A DNA stretch of 52,536 nucleotides from Beroe ovata (Eukaryota > Ctenophora > Nuda > Beroida > Beroidae), in assembly GCA_946803715.1 (NCBI GenBank), contig CAMPET010000127.1:102454-154989 (forward strand). Direction: 5' to 3'. This document shows positions 34,664 to 46,593 of the stretch, one piece after another. The position numbers and the translations under genes are program-made. The notes below the pieces were generated by a model. It was not told where the DNA came from. It searched no databases and was given only the letters and a program-made list of their open reading frames with translations. How positions within the stretch are numbered: the first letter of the stretch is position 1; the number at the start of each line of letters is the position of its first letter.

Positions 34664-34947
34664 CGATCGACAATAATCACTTTATTTTGTCAATAAACAA
34701 ATCGTGTGATAGTGCTTCTTAATAAATTTTATGTCTCGAGCTCATGAAAGTATTGCACACACTCACAGTTCACACTGGGAGGGTTAATTGCTCAGTGTGA
34801 TGTGCACTATTTTTCATGCATCAAGTAAATGACGTGTTCCTGTCGACCGCAGTTTTAAATTTGTTTTCTGCTGTTCTGTCCAATGACTCAATGAGTAGTG
34901 TATCATGCCCACNGTGCACTTCCTAGGAACGAGGATTTATTGGTATA

Positions 34948-35021
34948 TATTGCTGGCGGGATTTTATCCCTGGCGGGGCGGATTGAAATCGCGTGCACCG
35001 ACGGTAGGGTAAAATCCTACA
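34948..35021. mobile_element. Uninterrupted but left-truncated copy of the TTGTAGG MITE
   Basis: Starts within the inner part (GCTGGCGGGATTTTATCCC), continues through GGCGGATTGAAAT, and ends in the intact terminus GGTAGGGTAAAATCCTACAA. It shows what copies A and B looked like before other elements entered them. Its left end is missing, close to the N at 34913. Confidence 0.75.
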
Positions 35022-35509
35022 ATGGTGACTGTACTATCAAGGCTTAGGCTTTGGGTGTACTGTTTTTTGGTTTTTGGTCTGTTATCATAGTCATTGAAGC
35101 ACAAGTCAATCAAGCAAAAGTCAAGCAACAGGTTCATGTTCAAAAACAATCATCTCTCAGTGCCAAATTTGTGATATGGTAGATTTGTTTCCAAATGCAC
35201 TCCTTCAACTAACGTCAAGCCACTCTATTGAAAGGGAATTCCTGCACGTACAGATTTGCGCGCGCGTTACAGTATGTTCATGTGCAGTTGTCGATCGGTG
35301 ATTGCGATGAAAGACCTTGCCAAGAATTTCGTTTCGCGCGCGCGGCACGAACTTATTCTCAAACCAGATAGCTGACCATGACAAAATAGCTGGCGCTGAC
35401 ACTCGCGCTTGTTTGGCGCGATGCAGATGCTAGATGCTACAATGGACAGATAACATCTATCAACTTATTTTGCGCCAGCGAAAATAAGTTGATAGATGTT
35501 ATCTGTCCA

Positions 35510-35777
35510 TTGTAGGATTTTACCCTACCCTTGCTGGCGGGATTTTATCCCTGGCAAGATTGAAAATCGTTGCCGGATGTTATCTGTCCACTGTTTCTTG
35601 CGCGCGGCGCGCGCGCCTTCATCGAAGGCCGAAACATCGAAGGCCGAAAATCCTGTTTCGGCTTTCGATGAAGGCGCGCGCGCCGCGCGCAAGAAACAGT
35701 GGACAGATAACATCCGGCAAAAAAATCGGTGGCGGATTGAAAATCGCGCGCACCGACGGTAGGGTAAAATCCTTCAA
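35510..35777. mobile_element. TTGTAGG MITE, copy B, opposite orientation, interrupted
   Basis: Left end TTGTAGGATTTTACCCTACC, right end GGTAGGGTAAAATCCTTCAA. Flanked by ATCTGTCCA on each side (35501-35509 and 35778-35786), a perfect 9 bp target duplication lying inside the left arm of a foldback element. Its own interior is interrupted by the 151 bp foldback at 35570-35720. Confidence 0.88.
35570..35720. mobile_element. 151 bp foldback element with about 66 bp arms
   Basis: Arms starting TTGCCGGATGTTATCTGTCC pair almost perfectly (about one mismatch) through TGCGCGCGGCGCGCGCGCC to TTCATCGAA, leaving a short loop. Flanks share AAAATCG with a one-base offset. A related, more diverged foldback follows at about 35787-35891. 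Confidence 0.85.
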
Positions 35778-36206
35778 ATCTGTCCACTGTTTCTTTCGCA
35801 CGCGCGCTTTCATCGAAGGCCGAAACATAAAACGGCTTTCGATCATGAAAGTGTGCGCGCGCAAGGAACAGCGGACAGATAACATCCGGCAAAGAATAAG
35901 TTGAGAACGAAATATTCAACAGGGTCTATCATCGATCGACAATAATCACTTTATTTTGTCAATAAACAAATACTAATAGTGTGATAGTGCTTCTAAATAA
36001 ATTTTAAGTCTCGAGCATGAAAGTATTGCACACACTCACAGTTCACACTGCTCAGTGTGCACTATTTTTCATGCATCAAGTAAATGATGTGTTCCTGTCG
36101 ACCGCAGTTTTAAATTTGTTTTCTGCTGTTGTGTCCAATGACTCAATGAGTAGTGTATCATGCCCACTTGGCAGGTTTTTCTAATTCATAATAACTAAGT
36201 TTTTTT

Positions 36207-36237
36207 TGAGAAACAGAGGTCAGATAAAATCTGACAA
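36207..36237. mobile_element. Solo end of a TTGTCAG foldback element
   Basis: GAGAAACAGAGG, then TCAGATAAAATCTGACAA, matches the right end of the element at 34206-34319. No matching left end was seen. Confidence 0.6.
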
Positions 36238-36860
36238 GAGCATTTATTCATTATTTGCACTCGTACTAAATTCATTGCCCTAATTTTTTGAAAATTCTTA
36301 TTTTTGTCTCTTTTTTGGTAAAACAGACATTCTAGGTGCTGATTCCGTATCACCCCATGTGATGCATCCTTGGCAAGTTATGGGCGAAAGACTGATTTGG
36401 TCACGTGATCAGTCATACAGTGTCCTATGTTAGCTGTATACAGCACATGGTGCATGAAATTAAACTATGCTGATTGATCATAGTCAGATAAAGTGAATCA
36501 CTTATGCTTTATTATTGTGTGTGCAGTGCTCAAAAGTTATAGACAGAATTCCTCCTGTCTTGAATAATTCAATCTCCCACTTCCTAGTGCACTTGAAGAA
36601 TTTAGTAATTAAGGTAACTTAAAATAAGTTGATAAGTGGAGATATTTTTTTAAAGTAGAAATCTAGGATACTACTACTTCATGAAAAGACATATTTCAGA
36701 AAAGAAAGATTCTTTTGAGACATCAATCTGCAAGAAATCTAGAATGATTTTATATATCTGTTGAAATTGATGAGGGATATGATGTCAATGGGTTGCTTGC
36801 GCTTGGTAGTCAGTAATAGCTAAAAAGTAGCCTCATTCTTTAACTATTCTATCAGTTCTC
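36238..36860. other. AT-rich intergenic stretch before POP7
   Basis: No gene or repeat recognised. It should contain the POP7 promoter, but no TATA-like or other element stands out. Confidence 0.4.
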
Positions 36861-37241
36861 ATGGCAGCAGTACAGACACTAAAACCAAAAATGAAAAAGA
36901 ATGCACCTGTTCACAGCAAAGGCATAAATGAAATTTACTTGGACAATAAACAGCCATTCAACCAACAGTTGGAACGTTCATGGCGCATTTTGCAAGAAGG
37001 TAACTTGGATCATATTCTCATTCATGGGATAGGACCAGCAATGCAGAAAGTTATAAACTTAGCATTACAAATCAAGTTGCGGGGAAATGGGATTTATGAC
37101 TGCAGTACCACAACCAAAACGATTTATTTGCATGATGATTTGGTGGCAACTCATGATGCAGATTGTGGTGCAATTCCTTCACAGACTCGGAAAAATAGTG
37201 CCATAACAATCAAAATATTTAGAGCACTGGATGTTAAGTGA
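36861..37241 (+). CDS. POP7: Ribonuclease P/MRP protein subunit POP7 (Rpp20), intronless
   Basis: A 126-residue Alba-fold protein. The family partners with Rpp25 and binds the RNA of RNase P and RNase MRP, which process tRNA and rRNA precursors in the nucleus and nucleolus. Visible family features: NEIYLDNKQPFNQQL (human NDIYVNM), HILIHGIGPAMQKVINLALQ in the RNA-binding Alba helix (human IYIHGLGLAINRAINIALQ), STTTKTIYLHDDL, and a closing RKNSAITIKIFRALDVK (human RNNSAIHIRVFRV). Human POP7 is about 140 residues. The start ATG is chosen because the Alba core follows about 22 residues later, as in homologues. Confidence 0.9.
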   Translation: MAAVQTLKPKMKKNAPVHSKGINEIYLDNKQPFNQQLERSWRILQEGNLDHILIHGIGPAMQKVINLALQIKLRGNGIYDCSTTTKTIYLHDDLVATHDADCGAIPSQTRKNSAITIKIFRALDVK

Positions 37242-37377
37242 ATAGTCCCCCTGGTTTTGATTGATATTATTTTTAAATTTCCATAAGATTCAATCTGCTA
37301 ATAGTTGAACTTCTTGCCATTGGCATAAGTTACGCTATGAGTGTAAGAATGGATGTTGCAAATCTTCTTATTCTCAA

Positions 37378-37600
37378 TCAGGGCCCAACGGGGAAGCAAT
37401 TTTAGGCTGGGGTCGGACTGGGGCCGGGGAAGCCAAATTCGGCCGGGGCCGGACCAGAGCCCGGCCGGGGAAGCCAAATTTGGTAGGGGCCGGACCAGGG
37501 CCAGGATTGGGGAAGCAATTTCAGGCCGGGGCCAGGGAAGTAAAATTTGGCCAGGCTGGACCGGGGCCAGGAAAGCTAAATTTGGCTGGGGCCCGGGATC
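37378..37600. repeat. GC-rich repeat, GGGGCCGG/GAAGC-AATTT units
   Basis: About six degenerate units of 25-45 bp alternate GGGGCCGGACCAGGGCC-like blocks with GAAGCCAAATTTGG-like blocks. The array is bounded by AATCAGGGCCC on the left and GGGCCCGGGATCAT on the right. Its very high G content is unlike the flanks. Confidence 0.85.
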
Positions 37601-37792
37601 ATCCCTCATTAATGATGCGGATGGTGAAAATGATGAGGCCCATGGTGAAAATGTTTGACATATGAGTCTGATCTAATCAGGTGTGATGAATATTTTAAAC
37701 TTTACTGTTTTTAGTTTTATTATGACAGCTTTTTTCATTTTACATTACAGCAATTACAGCAATATGCTTGTTTTGTCTTGTCTTTATTAAAA

Positions 37793-37962
37793 CCCCAGCC
37801 CCATCCTGGGCAACATTTACAATTTCGGCCAGGGCTGGGGAAAATATGCGAAATTTGACCGGACTGGGGCTGGGGCAGGGATTTCAAGATTCAATTCTGC
37901 GGGGGCCGGGATTGGCCGGGATTGCTACTTTTGGCCAGACCGGGGGTCGGGCCCTGATCTCA
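37793..37962. repeat. Second GC-rich repeat of the same kind
   Basis: The same GGGGCTGGGG and AAATTTGACCGG style of units. It ends GGGTCGGGCCCTGAT, the inverted counterpart of the ATCAGGGCCC start of the first array. Confidence 0.75.
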
Positions 37963-38101
37963 ATGATTCAATATCAAGAATATTTTAATTTTTGTTATTC
38001 ACATAGATTATTATGATGCTATGTAATGAAGAAGTATGGTGTTGAATGTTGTATGAAAATTCACGTTATCGTTCATACTGAACTATACACTGTAGATACA
38101 C

Positions 38102-40909
38102 ATGACAGTACAAGATTTGGGTGATGGTGGGAGTGAAGATGGATTGGACTATCTTGCTTCTCTGTTTCAAAACGCTGATTATACAAGAATAATGCAGGTA
38201 ATCTGTCAAAGAGTTTTGATCCATCATTTGTTTTTGTATGATTTTAAATGTCATTATCACTGGATACGCTTATCAGGTTCACTCGAAGATCCAGGAAGTT
38301 GAGAGCTTGACATGCAAGTGCAAAGATTCAAGAGCCAAGAACAACAGTCTCATTGCCGAGCTACAGAATGTAAATTCCCCCTTCGCAAAACAGTTGACAA
38401 ATATTCTTGCTACCCCCACTTTAATGGTGAGCTTTATGTCATCCCCATGATATGTTCACTGTTGGAAAGAATGAAGTGATTGATTCACTGTGACTTTGTA
38501 GGGACTGCTTTCCGTCCATGACACAATAGCACGGAAAGAATATGAACCAAAACTACCTCCAATAAGTCCTGACTCAGACAGTGATCTGGAAGATGAACCC
38601 CACATCAAACTGATACGGATTTACAAATCTAGACAGGTTTGATTCTGAATTTTGTTCCTGATTTTGTTTGTATTTCGTCACTATGAGGACAGCAGACGTA
38701 ATAGTACGTGCTTCTTACTATGTTAGATTGTTCGAAAACAGTGTGACAGAAGCCAAAGCCTTTGGATTCTACTAATTAGTAATCACCACAGGAACTTGGG
38801 GCCACACTGAAACGGGATGAGAAAGGTCACATCCTTGTTGGTCGCATCATGCACGGCAGTCCTGCTGACAAGAGCGGCCTGCTCCAGCCTGCTGATGAAG
38901 TGAAAGAAATTAACGGTGTTAACGTTATTGGTAGATCACTGGATGAAGTGGCCACTATCCTATCCAAGACTTCAAATGGATGTCTAACGTTCAAAATTGT
39001 ACAGGGACGCAATAACACACTTCATAGGTTTTCTTGAGTGATGTATAATTGGATCATACAGATATCATGTCAGATAATACAGATATCATGTCATTTGTAG
39101 TTGCTCTGATTTATGACCCGCACTCCCGTACCTCAGTAACGACTACGAGTCACACATGCGGGCTAACTTTGAATATAACCCGGCACATGACCGGTCATGT
39201 CCCTGTCCTGAGGCAGGACTCGCTTTCAAACGGGGAGACGTGCTCAAACTTATATCCTCCGATGACAAGATGTGGTGGCAGGCTAGTTTAGTGAACGACC
39301 CAACTATGAGGTAAGGAGGGATGTCGGATGTTTATTTTGCAAGGAGAGGATGATTGTTACTGTATATATTGAGTGATGTGTTATTTCCCCTCATTACATC
39401 TTATACACACACACACACATCTCCAGAACAGGTCTCATTCCTAGTCGGGAGTATCAGGATCGCCGGATATCACAATCCGGAACAAGCGAAGAGAGCCTCA
39501 GCTCCTCTCAGAGCAAGTCGGATAGTTCGAAAAAGAAAGATGCGAAGTCAATGAGTTTTAGAAGAAAGAAGAAGGCCAAGAAAATGATGTTTTCGTCAGC
39601 CAAATCTCTTGAAAAGGATGCCGAAGTTATGCATTGTTATGAAGAGGTTAAATCAACATCACCAATTTAAGATAATGCACACATACACACACACACACAC
39701 ACCCACAATCACATTCCTTGCTTAACATCTCCCCGTTTCTAGGTAACGCTACACTATCCCGATTCGAAAGGACCGCGTCCCATAATCCTGGTCGGCGCCC
39801 CCGGCGTAGGGTGTGACGAACTGCGACTCAGACTGATCGGAAACAAGACGGGGCAGTACGCATCGCCCATCCCCCATACCACACGAGCCCCCAAACAGCA
39901 CGAGATAAACGGCAGAGATCTGGTGTTTGTCACTCGTCCCGAAATGGAGCGTTAGTACTATGGGGGAGGTGGAGGGGGAGTGGTATAAGATGTAGAGTTG
40001 TTTAAACACCATATTGTGTTGCAGGTGGGATTAAAGGACGGCAGTTTATCGAACACATGGAGTACAAGGGACATCTCTACGGCACGACATTTGATGCGGT
40101 TGAACAAGTGCAACGCGCGGGAAAGTCGTGTGTCCTCCATCTTCAGCCTCAGAGTATCAAGAAACTCCGGGGAAACAAGTTGAAACCGTATGTTATCCTG
40201 ATCAAACCGCCGCCCTTCCCTCGATTACAGATCACAAGACGAGATCCTGCTCTCCAATACAGACTGTCGGGTGTCAAGGAGTTCAAGGATGATGAGCTTT
40301 CCACTATGATACGGGTGAGTTTTGTGTATTCAGAGCGTTTGATGTTGTCAGGGTGTTGGGTGTTTTCAGAGCGTTTGATGTTGTCAGGGTGTTGGGTGTT
40401 TTCAGGGAGTTTGATGTTGTCAGGGAGTTTGGTGTTGTCAGGGAGTTGAGTGTTGTCAGGGAGTTGAGTGTTGTCAGGAAGTTTGGTGTTGTCAGTGAGT
40501 TTGGTGTTGTCAGGGTGCGTAACGAGTTACCAAAATACACTTAGTGACAGCTGTGATTCCATAGAAACGTAGCTAAACGTTGACCGTGGTAGGGGTGGCC
40601 ATTACTTGTTGATAATGTACAATCGTCCAATCACGAAAATCTGTTCATTGCATGGAAACCTAATACCTCCCTTACTCTGTGTATTCCTCACACATGTTAT
40701 AATTGTGTATGTAACGGTTTATTGTAACCCTTCATGGTATGTAACGCTATCTGGTGTTTCAGGTATCAGATGCGATTGAAAGACACTTTGCGCCTGTCAT
40801 TGACACGATTCTTGTAAACGATGAACTGCATGCTGCCAACAAGGACCTCCTATCAATCATTGAGAATGTACGGAACAAACCACAATGGGTGTCAACGGCT
40901 TGGGGATGA
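38102..40909 (+). CDS. PALS1: PALS1/MPP5-like MAGUK scaffold
   Basis: Nine exons (38102-38197, 38277-38426, 38502-38636, 38792-39027, 39137-39310, 39427-39646, 39743-39950, 40025-40314, 40763-40909) join in phase to 551 codons plus stop. Domain order is L27 (LDYLASLFQNADYTRIMQV and VHDTIARKEYEP), PDZ (LGATLKRDEKG, then GSPADKSGLLQPADEVKEI), SH3 (MRANFEYNP, PCPEAGLAFKRGDVL, KMWWQA, GLIPS), a basic HOOK stretch (FRRKKKAKK) and a guanylate-kinase-like domain (RPIILVGAPGVG, PHTTRAPK, HLYGTTFDAV) ending PQWVSTAWG. The PDZ and SH3 sequences are closest to PALS1, an apical polarity scaffold that binds Crumbs and PATJ. Only one clear L27 is seen where PALS1 has two, so a 5' exon may be missing or the ATG at 38102 may not be the first. 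Another p55/MPP family member is the alternative. Confidence 0.85.
40324..40515. repeat. Tandem repeat, 18 bp and 45 bp units, PALS1 intron
   Basis: TTTGATGTTGTCAGGGAG-like units repeat about nine times, the first two within a 45 bp higher-order unit (GTGTTGGGTGTTTTCAGAGCG). They start just after the donor of the exon ending at 40314. Confidence 0.9.
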
Positions 40910-41589
40910 AGTGGTGTCACTATGTCAGACCAGTATCTAACATGATGAGGTGTCAAGGTTGTGAAGTTAAGGGAAAGGGGATGAGCTTACCAAATGTGCT
41001 CTTCTGTGTAATAATATGTGACGTGTAAGTATACCGTTATGAGACGAGATTTGGGTTGAATTCAGTATATTGCAGGGGTGTTCCATGATATACATGCGAA
41101 TTTTAACTTATGCTGAGCTCTTTAGATGTACTCAAATCGGATCATGATTGATGATGTACCAGTTTTGAATCCCCGATTTTTGCGATCATTAGGTAATTGA
41201 TCAATTTCAATTCATTTTAGTTTAGTCTTGTAGATAACACTAACATTGATTTAGTTGACTCGGGAACGGCAATTGTAAATACTTCGTTGTGATTTGACAT
41301 GGTGTATCTTAGTAAGGAATTTACTGTATAGCTATCAGATTATGATAATATCAGAATTTACTGCTTGAACCTGGAACATATTTAATTTTTAAGTACACTA
41401 TTTTTGTGTTTCCTTGAATTCTGCCATGAAGATGAATTACTGATTGGCGATGATACTAAATTGTAATGTTCATCGTTCGGCTGCGTTCTACTACCATATC
41501 ATCCAGCAGAGCGCTATGACCATGTGAATCATCTGAGTTGCGGATCGCAGCACACAACCAAATCACGAGAGTGTGTGAGTGGAGTATGA
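40910..41589. other. Intergenic between PALS1 and LIN54
   Basis: AT-rich, with no gene seen. It presumably holds the PALS1 3' UTR and the LIN54 promoter, but no signal can be named with confidence. Confidence 0.5.
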
Positions 41590-43540
41590 ATGGCGAACGA
41601 GTTCAAGCCACTCGTTCCCTCGTCCCACAAGGGAAAAGCCAGCTTCTCCATCTCTAACAACCGGATAAACCGAGTGTCGGTATCGAGCGGCGCGTCCACG
41701 GCATATGTGCCGTCTCAGGATGCCGCCCAGGAACGAGGTGGCGCTGCGCCCGGTGGCAGGACTTCTCTGAGAGGGAGTGGCGTGATAACCAAAGTGGGGG
41801 ACGGACGGCAATTACAATCTATTGTACCACGGGTCAATAAACCGCCCACTGCGCCCACTGCGGGATCACAGAAAGTACTGCTGAACACATCGGGCAGTGC
41901 AAAGTATCTCCTTGTCAATACATCACAGATGAAACAGCCTCTGAAGAGACCGATCAGAGACCCTGTGCCTCACATCGCCATCAAGAGACCCGCCACTAAA
42001 CCCGCGTACACGCCGATATTACCGCACACTGCCCCGCCCGGGCGCCCCGGTATGCAGGGCGCAGCGTCCGCCCGGCGCCGGCCTGGCGACATGGAAGTCA
42101 CGTTACGAGATCCAAGCGTGGTGCCGGCCCGTCTGAAGCCCGGTCCTCCCCTCCCCAAACAACCGGTCACCGGATCGATAGACGGCGGGATATATCCTCG
42201 ACCGAAAAAACCGTGCAACTGCACCAAATCGATGTGTCTGAAACTGTACTGCGACTGTTTCGCCAACGGAGAATTTTGTAGTGGGTGTAACTGTCAGAAC
42301 TGTCATAACAACATTCAGCATGAGAGTGAGAGGTGAGTCGAGTGTGGATTTCTGCTTAGTGGATTTGATTGAATCACACTGTGGCATTGAGTTGGAAGCT
42401 TTGGACAAGTTGGCAAGCAGGAATCAAAATAAGTTTTCAATAGGCAAACGGTTACACGCTATTTCCAATTAATTACTTGCTATTTGATAAGAACATGAGT
42501 TATATACAGTATCTCTGCTGAAAAACAACACTCACTCCCCCAATTAATCAGGTCGCGATCAATCAAAACGTGTTTGGAGCGGAACCCTCTTGCGTTCCAT
42601 CCCAAGATAGGGAAGAAGTTTGATGGATTTGAGGGCGGGGCTAACGCAGATACTCGACATCATTCTAAGGGATGCCATTGCAAACGATCAGGATGCCTCA
42701 AGAATTACTGTGAGTAGACGTATGAACGCACGCTCTCATTATCAAATACTGAATGACATGGCACTCACTCACGATCACTAAAACACGCCTACTCTCACTG
42801 CAACGAACACTCACTGCCACTGACAGTAAACACTCACTTATACTCATCACTCACCGACATTCACTGACACTCACTACCAGGCGAGTGTTATGAAGCAAAG
42901 ATACCGTGCTCCGCGCTCTGCAAATGTGTGGGTTGCAAGAACTACTCGCAAACACACACCACACTCCACGAATTGGCCGATGTTGCTGTTGTCCGACATC
43001 AGCAACAGAGCAACGTGAGTGCCAAGTTTAACTCACAGATACAGAACATGACGCACTCTGCGCCTGACCTAGCTCCACTTGATGATCTCAATCTGGACTG
43101 TCTGAGTATGAACTTGGCTGCGGCAACGTGCAGGTACTGCTCTTTAGAATGGGTGTGTACTGCTGTGAGCCTCTCACTTATTCTTCAATTTTGTCTATAG
43201 AATGAATGAACTTCTAACAATCAACATCGTGTCTAAGACACCCAAATAAGCAAATCTTGTGTCAGTGTCGTGCATTCCAATATTGTGTTAAATACAGCCA
43301 AGCTCAACCCAGCACAATCTGTTTTGTAAAATTTAAGCTATTTTCCATTCTAACGAGTACCTGGTTTTATACTCAAGCTTGAACCCTCCACACAGGTGTC
43401 TGTTGTCTGCAGGATCACACGCAGTGGAGCATTACTTCAGTATGGAGACCATCGAGAAGGCAATTATAGAGGAATTCGGGCAATGCCTTAATAAGATAAT
43501 TGAAAAGGGCATGGAAAAGCAGTCTCATGATGGGAAGTAG
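41590..43540 (+). CDS. LIN54: LIN54/tesmin-family CXC DNA-binding protein
   Basis: Four exons (41590-42332, 42552-42709, 42881-43133, 43396-43540) join in phase to 432 codons plus stop. LIN54 is the DNA-binding subunit of the MuvB core of the DREAM complex and recognises CHR promoter elements of cell-cycle genes. Two tandem CXC (CRC) domains are complete: [20 protein letters not shown] with [10 protein letters not shown], then [20 protein letters not shown] with [10 protein letters not shown]. The linker [11 protein letters not shown] separates them. The tyrosine in each KLYCDC/KNYCEC motif that contacts DNA in the human protein is kept. The C-terminal helical region ([13 protein letters not shown]) matches the human RMILEEFGRCL segment. 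The protein is shorter than human LIN54 (about 750 residues), the loss being in the low-complexity N-terminus. Confidence 0.93.
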
Positions 43541-45680
43541 ATCATGCTTCGCAACAACTTGTACATAATACATCCGGTATACATTATTATAGAGTGTATG
43601 GTAGCTAGAAAATAATAGAGACATTATGATGATATTTAAATTCTTCGTATATACTATCTCAATTTAGAATGATTTAAATGCTGTACTTTGATACAACCTT
43701 TATTCTTTTATTAGATTACTAACATTGATTATTGTTACAATTTCTATGATTAATCTGCCGATTGGTTTTGTCGTGTCCGGTTTGAATTAACATGTAATTC
43801 AACTAAAAGGCATTTAATGTATGTATATGTTAGCCGATTAAGTTTAATTGTCAATGATTTATCAGTAACTGAAATTCTCTTCTCTTCTTTAATATTCAGA
43901 ATTTATGTTACAGTAACCTTAAATCTCCTTTTTACATGTACAGGCTCACAGACTATTGGCACGTTATAATGGTCAACAACGTTTATTTCGGTATTGTGAC
44001 TTATGAGCGTCTTTTTCTGTCTGAAATGTTTGTCTCGAGTGAGAACTTGAAATCTTTATAGTTAGTTCTTGATATTGTGCCTACTTATCATGAGTCTTGT
44101 GTACATAAATCCTTGTTCGATCATTATTAGGCTGCTTAGACTGTGTTCATATATGTTATTATCGATACAATAAGACATTACTGAGTGTGTTTTCATGTTA
44201 GATCGGAAGCGGTATAAGGTGGGACAAATATGCCAAGTTAACTAACAACTAGCAAATTATTTTAGACGTTTTTAGGGTTTGCTGCGCGTCTGCGCATATT
44301 ATCGACGTATAATCGAATCAAGTACCACGTGACATGTACCGGTTTAATCTTAATTAATTATCAATTAAAGGCTCTTGTCTCATCGAATTTTCTTGAAAAT
44401 ACTCAAATTTCCGTGGAATTCTCGATGTTTATCCGAGAAGATCACGCAAATCAGCAAAAATTGGGAGATCTTCATTCATGTTCATATTTATCTTCATTCA
44501 TGTTCATGTTTACGGTAAAGACTTGAGTGTTCGGACAGTATGGTGGCTAACATTAACTCGTAATGGAATACTGTGTAGGCACCTGTTGTCAAACATGAAC
44601 ACAAGGAAACATTTCATACCAGCGGGACATTTAAAATCGACTTAGGTCAAGNTGAATTGGATTAGAATAATGATTTTAGATCACTATACAGTTTAGAATT
44701 CTTAGCTCAGGCTGCGTTACATCCTTCGTCATCATCACAAGAGGTCAGCAGTAGATTGATACCCTCAACTAGAGTCTTCGATTGCCTTCTTTTCATAAAT
44801 TCCTGCTGTAACCGGTGCTTCAGTTTGAAAATTTCACTGGTGGTACGCTCTCATCCCAAATCCGTGTTTCAAGTCATGAAGTTGAATCTCTTTATTCTTC
44901 CACGGCTTTCCGACTCATCACTGCAACCCATTCATCGAGTGTATAGGCCATCTCAAACCTGAGAAGAACCTCAATTTGACCTCATCAAAACGGGACAAGT
45001 TGGATGAGGAGGGGTAGAGAAGCTGAGAGAAGAGGGAGGGATGTAATTATTCGAATGAAAAGGGAGGGGAAGTGAGAAACGAAAAGATTAAAGATCACTC
45101 AACTTTTCTCCCAGATTCATCTCTTAATCATGAAAAGTGCAAATGCAAGTGTAGTGCACATCAAAACTGATCACAAAGAGCAACACATTCTGGGAAAATG
45201 TGGGTACCAAGTTAAATAGACTGTCACCGTAACAATCGGTAGGTTAACTAACGATTTACCTGCTAAAATCTTCGTAAATATGTACCAGATATTACATACT
45301 ATAACTATCGTGACACAGTGTCACAGACACGGATTGATAAGTCGGGAAGCAACCTGAAAATCAGCGAAAATGGGTTTCCAAAATTAAAAACAGAAATGTC
45401 AAATGTATGCTCAGTGCTGGTTAGTGGTGTGCACTGAGCACACAGTACCTACATTCTATATTTTATCCTTACCTAACGAAAAACTGTGCGAAAACACATG
45501 TAACCACGTCGGATATATTAGCCACGAGGTAGGTAGAGTCTACATAGAGTATACATACTGATACTTTCAACTGAATGCCATATATCAGTCTGTATTGAGA
45601 ACCAACAATGAACAAGCATTGTAAATACTCGATACCCATACATACTTTAAACTATAGTGCAGGTTTTTACACCAATTCTA
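43541..45680. other. Long intergenic stretch, no gene seen
   Basis: AT-rich on both strands with no exon-like frame. It contains the N at 44652. A purine-rich GAGGGA stretch lies at 45005-45080. Confidence 0.5.
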
Positions 45681-45795
45681 TAATGCGGTGATCACTGAAC
45701 AGAAGCTAACATGCTTTACACATGTTAACCTGCATTAGTCTATTCCAAGAACCAATACACATTGTACGCAAGGAACAGCTGAGAGAGCAACCTCT

Positions 45796-45931
45796 CTTGT
45801 GCCGGTGTCAACCGTTATCGATGCAACAATAACGTCACAAGCGACAAAATGTAATTGTTGAGAGAAAATGGAGATTGTTGCGTTATTATTGCCTTATTGT
45901 TGCGCTATTGTTGCATCGGCATTGGCACAAG
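45796..45931. mobile_element. Small inverted-repeat element in the array
   Basis: CTTGTGCCGGTG on the left and CATTGGCACAAG on the right, each followed inward by CGATGCAACAATA and its complement, make an imperfect hairpin of about 135 bp. It may be a MITE, but target duplications were not resolved. Confidence 0.55.
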
Positions 45932-46593
45932 TTGCCCAAGTTACAGCTAAGAGATCAGTCTTGAAAATAGAAGATGTCTGAAAAGAACCTTAAAAATAAA
46001 AGATGTCTGAAAAGAATGCCCAAACTGTGTAGCAAGCTGAGTATCTGATGTGAGAAATTTGAGTGATTACACGGTGAACATGTTTTAAGCATACTTTTAC
46101 GCTTATCACTTGACATAGGTACATCAATTTATTGCAACACCCAATACACATTGTACAGTTATACACAAGGCAGAGCAGAGAGAGTCACCTTACCAATAGC
46201 GAAAACAGCTCGACCAAGATGTGAACAGAAATGAGATTGAATACACGGTGTACGATATACCTACGTGCTATACACGGTATTAATGCTTTACAACATAATT
46301 ACTTTACAATTTAATTACTCTCGCTTGGCATTTATCAATTAGTAACAGCTGAGGGAGCAACCTTGAAAAAAAGGATGCCCAAAATGTGAACAGTGAACAG
46401 AGCAGATACCCAAAATGAGACATCAATCTATTTCAAGAACAACAAACATTTATCACAAGTTAGGTACAGCTGAGAAAGCAACCTTGAAATCGGTCAAGAA
46501 AGGGCAGCAGAATGCCCACAATTTAACATGATGTGACGATATACACTTTACAATTACTATAGTTACTCGTGGACACGTCAATTTATTTCAAGN

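Larger units (their letters stand above)
33728..34912 (+). repeat. Large direct repeat, copy 1
   Basis: Begins GGCTTAGGCTTTGGGTGTACT and ends ATCATGCCCAC directly at the N at 34913. It matches 35041-36167 along its unique parts but carries a different set of inserted short elements. It contains no gene. Confidence 0.9.
35041..36167 (+). repeat. Large direct repeat, copy 2
   Basis: Same start and end sequences as copy 1. It lacks the insertion seen at 34422-34663 but carries another MITE at 35510-35777. Either a tandem genomic duplication or two haplotypes placed one after the other; the N at the end of copy 1 favours the second. Confidence 0.9.

Noticed and set aside
35545-35919. Frames of 110-124 codons in the foldback region on both strands
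   Set aside because: They arise from GC-rich inverted repeats (the same RPSMKARAPRAR-like peptide on both strands) and are not proteins.
33728-36167. Interpretation as a true tandem duplication
   Set aside because: Not excluded, but copy 1 ends exactly at an N, like the haplotype join at 10553, so an assembly artefact is at least as likely.
37298-37658. Proline/glycine-rich frames on both strands
   Set aside because: Translation of the GGGGCCGG array, low complexity, with no homology.
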